Source: Bacteroidales bacterium (GTDB lineage: Bacteria > Bacteroidota > Bacteroidia > Bacteroidales > UBA932). Taken from it: a stretch of 6,869 nt of DNA. The notes beneath the pieces were generated by a model. It did not search any database, was not told where the DNA came from, and saw only the letters and a program-made list of their open reading frames with translations. The DNA lies in assembly GCA_024401915.1 (NCBI GenBank), contig JAKSKA010000078.1:1-6869 (forward strand), written 5' to 3'. Positions 1 through 6,500 of the stretch are shown in pieces; within the stretch, counting starts at the first letter, position 1; each line of letters starts with the position of its first letter. The position numbers and the translations under genes were made by a program.

Positions 1-1176
1 ATCGTCTGGGTGGCGCGCCGCATCCCGGACGGCTGCATCTCGGCCCACGCCAACCAGGCACGCATCACTCGCTTCCCCTGGAACGACAGCGAGAACTGCC
101 TCTATGCTCCCGACGTGGCGGAATATGCCCGCAGCCGGGGCTGGTACAGCGGCAGCGATGAGGATTTCAGCTTCCGCGACGCGTACAACCCGCTTGATTT
201 CGGCGGAGCGAGGGGCTGCGAATCGAGGGTCTGGAGCGCGTTCAACATCCTCGGCGGCGGAACCTTCGTCTTCGAGGACGGCAGCGAAAAACCCGCTTCC
301 GAATGGCTTGACTACGCAATGGGATACAAGCTGGACGGTGAGATGCCGCTCTGGATACGTCCCGCGGCGAAGGTCGGGGTGAAGGCTCTGGCCGACGTGA
401 TGCGCGACCACTTCGAGGGCACGCCTATGGATATGACCGTCGATGCCGGCGCCGGCGGAAACGCCTGCCCCTACCGCTGGAGGCCGATGTACTTCGAATG
501 GAATGGGCAGGAATACCTCAACGAGCGCGCGATTGCCACCCAGCAGACTGGATTCTGGTTCGTGGCCCAGGCGCGCGGATGGCTGCCCGACGTTATCGGT
601 GCGCTCCAGTGGTTCGGCTGTGACGACGCTGCAACTTCCTATCTCACACCTGTTTACACGAATACGAAGAAATGTCCCGACTCGTTGCGCGGGGGGAACG
701 GCGACCTGCGCCACTACAGCCCGGGTTCACAGTTCTGGATGTGCAACCGTGTGGCCCAGGCCTGCTACAAGATGTACGACAAGATGGCTCCTGTCGTGCG
801 CAGCGAGGCCGATGCATTCGAGAATGAAATGATACTCAGGGGCGTGCCTCAGTGCGACAGCCTGCTGCTGAAGCGCTATGAAGGCGGCATTTTCCGCAAG
901 GGGGGACGCCTGGCCCTGCGCCGCGTGCGCCGTGCGCTGACGGAATTCACCCTGGAGACGGCCAGGGAGGAGTTCTGGAGATGGTCGAAGCTCGAGCAGC
1001 TGCTTCTCGTGAAGTTCATAGACGGCAACGTGAAGGCTCAGGACGAGGATGGGGAGTTCCTCCATACGAAGTACTCCGAAGGCATTCCTGAAGGGCTGAC
1101 CCAGCCCGGATATACGGACAGGTGGAAAAAAGCCACCGTGGCTGACAATGGCAACATATTACTAAAAACAAAATAA
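1..1176 (+). CDS. C69-family dipeptidase, C-terminal part (5' end outside window)
   Basis: The frame is open from base 1 and reads IVWVARRIPDG..., so the GTG at position 10 is an internal valine, not a start; 391 codons are visible. Family C69 (PepD-type) enzymes are N-terminal-nucleophile cysteine peptidases that cleave dipeptides. Recognisable family blocks are the VARRIPDG...SAHANQARI stretch near the left edge, CPYRWRPMYFEW, NERAIATQQTGFWFVAQAR, WLPDVIGALQWFGCDDA, and the GDLRHYSPGSQFWMCNRVAQ segment. Full-length members are about 450-550 residues, so roughly 100-150 N-terminal residues, including the catalytic cysteine and any signal peptide, lie off the window; activity and location cannot be judged from here. 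The stop (TAA, 1174-1176) is two bases before the lipoprotein start, implying co-transcription. No frameshift or internal stop is seen. Family assignment is secure; substrate is unknown. Confidence 0.93.
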   Translation: MVWVARRIPDGCISAHANQARITRFPWNDSENCLYAPDVAEYARSRGWYSGSDEDFSFRDAYNPLDFGGARGCESRVWSAFNILGGGTFVFEDGSEKPASEWLDYAMGYKLDGEMPLWIRPAAKVGVKALADVMRDHFEGTPMDMTVDAGAGGNACPYRWRPMYFEWNGQEYLNERAIATQQTGFWFVAQARGWLPDVIGALQWFGCDDAATSYLTPVYTNTKKCPDSLRGGNGDLRHYSPGSQFWMCNRVAQACYKMYDKMAPVVRSEADAFENEMILRGVPQCDSLLLKRYEGGIFRKGGRLALRRVRRALTEFTLETAREEFWRWSKLEQLLLVKFIDGNVKAQDEDGEFLHTKYSEGIPEGLTQPGYTDRWKKATVADNGNILLKTK

Positions 1177-1178
1177 TT

Positions 1179-1880
1179 ATGAAAAAAATTCTTTCAATCG
1201 CGGCTCTTATAGCCCTTGCGTTTGCTTCCATTTCCTGTGAAAAGGAATCCGAGAACAAGACTCCTTCGGATATCGACATCATCGGTACCTGGACTTATGA
1301 CGGCGCAACCCCCAAGGCCTCCTCCCTTCTCCCCAATTACGCCCATACGGTGATAATTACCAACAACACCATTACCGTCGTTGAGGATATGTTCCCTACG
1401 GAGTCTCCTGTCTCCACGGTTTACAACTATACGAGAACCGGAAATGAACTCATAGTTTCTCCCAAGTTCGCCGGCATTTTCGCCAAATTGACGGTAATCG
1501 AAACTTCGGACGGCATCGGATTCAGATATGATGATGATTATGAGTTCTTCTTCAAGTCCGGTCCTGACAAATCCGAGGAGATAAAGATAGAAGGCAAATG
1601 GTATCTGGACGCCACTACCGTCAAGGCTTCCGCTCTGGTTCCCATCGCCGTCAAGTCGGTAAACATTACGACGAACAGCATCACTCTCGTGGAGGATCTG
1701 TTCCCGTATCCCGACCCCAAACAGATTGTATATATCTACTCGAGGGAAGGGGACGTACTTACATTTACTCCCAAGTTCCTTGGCGTCTTCGAGTCCCTCA
1801 CCGTCGTTGAAATATACAAGGGCTTCGGTCTTGAGGACAACGACGATAACGGGTTCTATTTCAAGCCTGTTGGAAAATAG
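1179..1880 (+). CDS. Lipoprotein with two tandem copies of a ~91-residue module, function unknown
   Basis: 233 residues. The start MKKILSIAALIALAF followed by SISC gives a lipoprotein signal peptide with Cys20 as the lipidation site; the -3 position is Ser rather than the more usual Leu. The residues after the cysteine are acidic (EKESE), which resembles the surface-export signal described for Bacteroidota lipoproteins, so it may face outward from the outer membrane (inference). The mature protein is two copies of one module, residues 36-126 and 139-229, aligned without gaps at a constant offset of 103 and identical at 43 of 91 positions by my count. Shared landmarks are a G-x-W start, KAS-x-L, ITxNxIT, VED-(M/L)-FP, PKFxG-(I/V)-F and a DD...F-x-FK end. 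Alternating hydrophobic residues suggest a beta-sandwich or small beta-barrel; a lipocalin-like fold is possible but not shown. It starts two bases after the peptidase stop, so it probably shares its message. I do not recognise a named family. Confidence 0.88.
   Translation: MKKILSIAALIALAFASISCEKESENKTPSDIDIIGTWTYDGATPKASSLLPNYAHTVIITNNTITVVEDMFPTESPVSTVYNYTRTGNELIVSPKFAGIFAKLTVIETSDGIGFRYDDDYEFFFKSGPDKSEEIKIEGKWYLDATTVKASALVPIAVKSVNITTNSITLVEDLFPYPDPKQIVYIYSREGDVLTFTPKFLGVFESLTVVEIYKGFGLEDNDDNGFYFKPVGK
1284..1556 (+). repeat. Lipoprotein internal repeat, copy 1
   Basis: Encodes residues 36-126 of the lipoprotein, from GTWTYDG to EFFFK. It aligns gap-free with copy 2 (residues 139-229), with 43 of 91 residues identical by hand count. 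The linker between copies is about 12 residues and charged (SGPDKSEEIKIE). The copies have diverged far enough that the duplication is not recent. Confidence 0.85.
1593..1865 (+). repeat. Lipoprotein internal repeat, copy 2
   Basis: Encodes residues 139-229, from GKWYLDA to GFYFK, four residues before the C-terminus. It matches copy 1 at the same landmarks: KAS-x-L, NITTNSIT, VEDLFP, TPKFLGVF and SLTVVE. The constant 103-residue offset with no indels suggests the fold constrains module length. Confidence 0.85.
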
Positions 1881-1885
1881 GGAGA

Positions 1886-1912
1886 GGAACCTGCCGTTTT
1901 ACGACAGGTTCC
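1886..1912. terminator. Hairpin between convergent genes, probable bidirectional terminator
   Basis: A 27-base near-perfect inverted repeat: 1886-1893 (GGAACCTG) pairs with 1905-1912 (CAGGTTCC), then one C/A mismatch (1894/1904), then three more pairs (1895-1897 with 1901-1903) closing a TTT loop. It fills the 18-bp gap between the lipoprotein and sigma stops and includes the last four sense codons' region and the TAA of the sigma gene. No run of T follows on either strand, so it is not a classical intrinsic terminator; its position between convergent genes is the main argument for a termination or mRNA 3'-end role. Confidence 0.55.
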
Positions 1913-2351
1913 GGAATTCCTTCCGGTATTCGATGACTGATTTGCGGAGGTGTTTTTCCACCGCCCGCACGGAGATTCCAAGCTCTTCCGCAATCTGCTC
2001 GTGGGTCATCCCGTCGATGCGGCTCATCTGAAAGATATCCCTTGTGCGCGGCTTGAAACTATCCGCGAACTGAAGAATCTTGCGGACATCGCTGTCCTTG
2101 CGGTCGGCGACGTCCGCATTTTCCATATCCACCTCTGCAAGCAGGTTCCACGCCGCTTCGGTCTCGAGCGCATCGAGGCTGATTGTCTTGCGGCTCCTTG
2201 TCCTTAAATTGATGCAGCTGTTCCTGACCATACGGAAGAAATACCCGTCTATCTTGTCATCCGCGACCGGAGGTTTCTGGGACAGCAGTTTCAGGAGGGC
2301 TTCCTGAAGTATGTCGTCCGCCGCCTGGTCGGAAAGGCCTGCCGTGCGCAC
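1899..2351 (-). CDS. ECF-type RNA polymerase sigma-70 factor (N-terminus probably further upstream)
   Basis: From the GTG at 2351-2349 the product is 150 residues. Region 2 is visible as SDQAADDILQEALLKLL (about residues 7-23) and the -10-recognition segment YFFRMVRNSCINLRTRSRK (37-55). Region 4 covers about 91-145, with the helix-turn-helix MTHEQIAEELGISVRAVEKH (115-134) for -35 contact. There is no extra C-terminal domain. The frame stays open upstream to a TAA at 2435-2433 and encodes FSYSEEDIRKLVLRCYGRLK plus LYVV, which looks like genuine region 2.1. The GTG start would remove this core-binding part, and the total of about 150 is short against the usual 170-200, so the true start is probably near 2423-2397. 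No ATG, GTG or TTG exists there. It belongs with the neighbouring FecR anti-sigma gene, but is divergent from it. Its expected target is the fecR-susC unit (inference from family). Confidence 0.9.
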   Translation of the reverse strand: MRTAGLSDQAADDILQEALLKLLSQKPPVADDKIDGYFFRMVRNSCINLRTRSRKTISLDALETEAAWNLLAEVDMENADVADRKDSDVRKILQFADSFKPRTRDIFQMSRIDGMTHEQIAEELGISVRAVEKHLRKSVIEYRKEFRNLS

Positions 2352-2432
2352 TACGTAGAGCTTCAGCCTACCGTAGCAGCGCAGGACGAGTTTCCGTATG
2401 TCTTCTTCTGAGTAGGAGAAGATTTCTTGTGG

Positions 2433-2511
2433 TTAGCAGTTGCAAAATAAATGGATTTTTTTTCAAAAAACAAGTTCGGGTTTTATTATTTGATGTGTCT
2501 TTAAAGTATCT
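2433..2511. promoter_or_regulatory. Divergent intergenic region between sigma and anti-sigma genes
   Basis: This 79-bp stretch is much more A/T-rich than its surroundings and must hold the promoters for the sigma gene (-) and for fecR-susC (+). It contains a T8-C-A6 tract at 2456-2470, likely curved or self-complementary. On the + strand, TATTATTTG at 2484-2492 is a loose match to the -7 element, about 20 bases before the fecR ATG; no convincing -33 partner is visible. That is compatible with fecR being read by the ECF sigma itself, whose promoter sequence I cannot define from one example. No Shine-Dalgarno motif precedes the fecR start, which is normal for the phylum. Confidence 0.45.
2443..2474 (-). 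promoter_or_regulatory. Candidate Bacteroidota promoter for the sigma gene
   Basis: Read on the - strand, CTTG (2474-2471) is followed after 21 bases by TATTTTG (2449-2443). This resembles the Bacteroides housekeeping pattern, TTTG near -33 and TAnnTTTG near -7, but the -7 element is one base short and the -33 element has only TTG conserved. A second TTTG (2467-2464) is too close, at 14 bases. If used, transcription would begin near 2436-2438, about 15 bases before the possible ATC start at 2423. It is a weak match in A/T-rich sequence. Confidence 0.35.
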
Positions 2512-3576
2512 ATGAATATATATATAAAACAACTGGTTTCCAGATACTATATGGGGACCCTTGATGACAAGGGGGCCAGGGAGCTTGCGCTTTTCGTCGC
2601 ATCTTCCCCTGAAAACGCCGAGGAGTTCAAGTCCGAACTCCATCTGCTTTCAGAAAAGTCCGCCGCGAATCAGGAGGCCGAGGCATTCCTCGAGAGGTGC
2701 AGACGGGCCTCTGCAGCCGGAAAGCGATCGAGGCGCCGCCGCAATTTCGCTATCTCCGCTTCGGCAGTGCTTGTCGCTGCCCTTCTTCCGCTGATGCTGG
2801 TTCACCGTACACCTTCGGACGATGCGGCCGTTCAGGAAGAGGTGGCAGTACCGTCTCTTCTTGCCGAAGCGGATGGATGCGGGAATGTTCCGGCTTCTGC
2901 TGCAGCCCCGGCATCGGACGCCACTGCGTCGGTTTTTGTCGCTCCGGCTTCCACGTTGCGTAAGCTGACCCTTCCCGATGGTTCCGTGGTGACGCTCCAC
3001 AAGGGCTCGAAACTTGAGCTGGACCCCGAATGCGGCCGCGAAAGCCGCACTGTAAGGCTCGACGGAGAGGCGTTCTTCGACGTGGCCAAGGATCAGTCCA
3101 GGCCTTTCCGCATCCTCTGCGGCGAGAAGACCTTCGTGGTCAAGGGCACGAGTTTCAACATCATCTCGTACGCTGAGGACAAGTTCTCCGTCGTGACCCT
3201 CCATACCGGAAGCCTCGCCGCCCATATCAAGGACAACACCCTGCTTCTCACTCCCGGAGACGAACTCTGCGTGGATGACGAGGAGCACAACATAACCCGC
3301 AGGAAGGTTGACGTAAGGAATTCCATCAGATGGATGAATGACGACGCGTTGAGCTTCCGCTCCCTTCCGCTCAAGATGGTGGCCGCCCAACTGGGCCACA
3401 AGTACGGCGTGAGGGTCTGCGTCCATCCGTCAATCTCCGACATCCTGTATGACGGCGAGATTGACGACGAGCCTCTTGATGTCGCGTTGAGGCTGCTTGC
3501 GATCACTGCGCCCCAGAAGCTCGAGGTTAACAAACTGAATGACACTGATTACTATATATCAAAACAAAAAATATGA
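2512..3576 (+). CDS. FecR-family anti-sigma factor with DUF4974 domain
   Basis: 354 residues, a normal length. Residues 1-70 form the cytoplasmic anti-sigma segment (YYMGTLDDKGARELALFVAS, helical). KRSRRRR (71-77) precedes a single membrane helix at about 79-97, giving an N-in, C-out orientation. An Ala/Pro/Ser-rich linker (about 100-147) leads to the FecR domain at about 148-241: LTLPDGSVVTLHKGSKL, VRLDGEAFFDVAKDQSRPF, VVKGTSFNI and VVTLHTGSLAA. The C-terminal DUF4974 domain (about 277-345) contains LSFRSLPLKMVAAQLGHKYG and the LDVALRLLAIT segment. The Gly212-Thr213 pair matches the GT motif at which FoxR-type anti-sigma factors are reported to self-cleave; whether this protein does is unknown. 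It is expected to hold the adjacent sigma factor at the inner membrane and release it on a signal from the STN domain of the downstream transporter. The ATG at 2512 fits the conserved N-terminus. Its TGA stop overlaps the next start. Confidence 0.95.
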   Translation: MNIYIKQLVSRYYMGTLDDKGARELALFVASSPENAEEFKSELHLLSEKSAANQEAEAFLERCRRASAAGKRSRRRRNFAISASAVLVAALLPLMLVHRTPSDDAAVQEEVAVPSLLAEADGCGNVPASAAAPASDATASVFVAPASTLRKLTLPDGSVVTLHKGSKLELDPECGRESRTVRLDGEAFFDVAKDQSRPFRILCGEKTFVVKGTSFNIISYAEDKFSVVTLHTGSLAAHIKDNTLLLTPGDELCVDDEEHNITRRKVDVRNSIRWMNDDALSFRSLPLKMVAAQLGHKYGVRVCVHPSISDILYDGEIDDEPLDVALRLLAITAPQKLEVNKLNDTDYYISKQKI

Positions 3577-6500
3577 TGAATAACATTTCCAGGGCTACAG
3601 CGATCCTTGCCGCTCTCGTTATGCTTCTCGCGCCTTCAAGCGCTGAGGCTGCAGGTGGCCTCGTTACGCTCAAGGTCCAGAACCAACCCCTGAAGGAATT
3701 CCTGCAGGCGGTCGAAAAGCAGAGCGGGTATTCGTTCTTCTATACGGACGAAGTGCTCAGCAAGGTCCCGTCCGTTACCGTAGAGGCGAAGGACAAGAAC
3801 GTGGAGGCTCTTCTCCACAGCGTGCTTGACGGCACCGGGCTGACTTTCGAGACGGTAGGCGACAAGATTGCAATCAAACTCGACACCGCCGCTCCCGTGG
3901 CGGCAAAGGCCGCTGACAAGAATGCGCCCGTCCAGATATCGGGCGTCGTGGTCGATGAGAACAACGAAGCCGTTCCCGGTGCGGCGCTGCTCGTCGCCGG
4001 CACGCTCAACGGCGTGGTCACCGATGCGGAAGGCAAGTACACCATCACCGCCCGCACTGCGGACAATATCCAGGTGTCCTGCCTCGGCTTCCAGACCGTG
4101 ACTATACCCGCGAACTCGTCTTCGTTGAAGAGAGTGGTGCTCAAGAGCGACAACGTCGCCCTCGAGGGCGTCATCGTGACCGCTCTCGGCATCAAGAGGG
4201 ACGAGAAGTCCATAGGCTATTCGGCGGTCAAGGTGGATAGCGAGAAATTCGCCAACTCCGTGACCACCGACAACTGGCTCAACGCCCTCACGGGACAGGT
4301 GGCCGGCCTCAACATCGACAGGTCCAACTCCGGCCCCAACGGTTCGATGCGCGTCACGATCCGCGGTGAATCGACTGCCGACCTGGAGAACAATACCGCC
4401 CTCTTCGTCGTGGACGGCATACCTATGTATAACAACAGCACCACCTCCGATGCAGGCGGCGACGGCAGCTCGTTCGCCATCGACTATGGTGACGGTACCT
4501 CCGATATCGACCCTGACAACATCGAGAGCGTGACTGTCCTCAAGGGAGCCGCGGCTACCGCGCTGTACGGCTCGCAGGCAGCCAATGGCGCCATCATCAT
4601 CACCACCAAGTCCGCCGAGAAGCAGGACGCGTCGATGAGGGTGACCTACAAGGGCTCCTTCGCGATGGACAGGATGATGAGCTCGCCCGACCTCCAGTAC
4701 GTTTACGGCCAGGGCTCCTCCACGTACAATTACTATTACTACCTCCCCTCCGGAGCGGACGAGGACGTCTCGGGCATCAACCCCCGTCCCGATTACTCGA
4801 CCACCGCGACCATCGAGTCCTGGGGTCCGAAGATGGACGGCACGCCCTATTACCAATATTATAATGAGGCGCTGGGAATCGGCGGCCACATCAATGAACT
4901 CGGTTCCTTCGTGCGTGACGAAACTCCTTTCACCAGCTATGGCAACTGGTTCCAGAATTATTTCCAGACCGGCCTGAAGATGAACAACAGCGTCGTCCTC
5001 TCGGGCAAGGTGGGCAAGTCCAACAGCATCCGCGTGAGCCTCTCCGACCAGAGGTCCCGCGGCATCGTTCCCAACAGCCCCAGCCGCCAGAACTTTATGT
5101 CCGTGCGTTTCCGCGGACAGCTTTCCAAGTGGCTGAAGGCCGAGGCCGCCATCAATTACAAGCATATTCAGAATGACAATATCCCCACTCCGTCCGGATA
5201 TGGTTCATCCGCGATAATGTACGGCCTCTGGTGCTATGCCCCGAATATCGATATGTCCTGGCCGGCGAACTACTGGTCTGGTGAGAACAAGCAGGATTCA
5301 AGCCTTTCCGGAGGAAAGAACAATGCGTACTTCCTTGCATACCAGTGTGTTAACAACCAGGACAGGGACCGTGTATATGGCAACGTGAAGTTCGATGCCG
5401 ACATCACCAAGGACCTCACCTTGATGCTGCGCGCCGGTCTCGATGACATCACGGATTTCCGTACCCAGAGGCAGGCTACCTCCACACAGGCGAAGCCTCT
5501 CGGCTACTACCGCGAGCAGAACATCTATTCCAAGCAGTACACCGGCGACTTCCTGCTCAAGTACAATCACCGCTGGGCTGACTTCGAGTTCACGGGCAAC
5601 TTCGGCGGAAGCATCGTGGCCCGCAGCTATCGCCGCCACGCCCAGGCCGCCAGCACCCTCAAGATCCCCGGAATCTACTCACTCGTCAACTCTTCATACG
5701 AGCTGAAGACCGACAACTATTCCGAGCGCCGTCAGACCAACTCCCTCTACGCTATGCTCTCGTTCGCGTGGAAGGATGCCATCTTCCTTGACGTCACGGG
5801 ACGCAACGACTGGTCCAGCACCCTGCCTGCAGGCAACAGGTCCTACTTCTATCCCTCCGTTTCCGGTTCCGTGGCCCTGAACGACCTCTTCGACTTCGGA
5901 CGCACCGGCGGCCTCATCAATCTTATGAAGGTACGTGCATCCTGGGCCCAGGTAGGTCACGATACGGCTCCTTACCGTTTCACCAACTACCTCCAGAGCA
6001 CGGGCATCCCCGGAACGATCCAGAACCAGACGGCTCTTTCCAACACCAACCTGAAGCCTGAGATCGTTTCCTCCTGGGAGGTGGGTCTCGAACTCAGGAT
6101 GTTCAAGAACCGCTTCAGTTTCGACGCCGCCTATTATGACGCCGTGACCAAGGACCTCATCTCACGTATGCCGATCTCCATCGCCACCGGCGTGAACACC
6201 ATCTATACCAATGCCGGTTCCATACGCAACCGCGGAGTCGAGCTCAGTATGGGCGTCACGCCCGTGAAGACGCGCAACCTGCAGTGGCGCATAAACGCCA
6301 ACTGGACGCGCAACCGCAACACCGTGGTCAGCCTCGGCGACGGCATCGATTCCTGGATCGTGGCCCAGTACAGCACACACGCCTATATGACGGCCTATGA
6401 GGGAGGAAGCCTCACCGCAATGTACGGCAAGGGCTACAGAAGGGTTCCCGAGGGATCCACAGCAATCGATTCCGAAGGCAATATGGTCGACGTTTCGGGT

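Noticed and set aside
10..12. GTG as start of the peptidase
   Set aside because: The frame is open to the window edge and the residues before it (IVW) continue the family-conserved block, so the gene is cut by the window, not started here.
1911..1920. Palindrome CCGGAATTCC as an operator
   Set aside because: It falls inside the sigma coding sequence near its 3' end and is short enough to occur by chance; there is no promoter context.
2368..2643. - strand open frame of 91 codons covering the divergent intergenic region, a possible sigma N-terminus
   Set aside because: It is in a different frame from the sigma gene, reads an Arg/Leu-rich run with no region 2 similarity, and stops at 2368. The in-frame extension matches sigma region 2 much better.
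2650..3426. - strand open frame of 258 codons opposite fecR
   Set aside because: It lies wholly inside the well-supported FecR gene; the translation shows no family motif.
3636..5165. Long - strand open frame of 509 codons opposite the transporter gene
   Set aside because: It is antisense to a continuous SusC reading frame with strong family matches. Its translation is a low-complexity Val/Gly/Ala/His/Asp mix typical of the reverse complement of GC-rich codons, with no recognisable domain.
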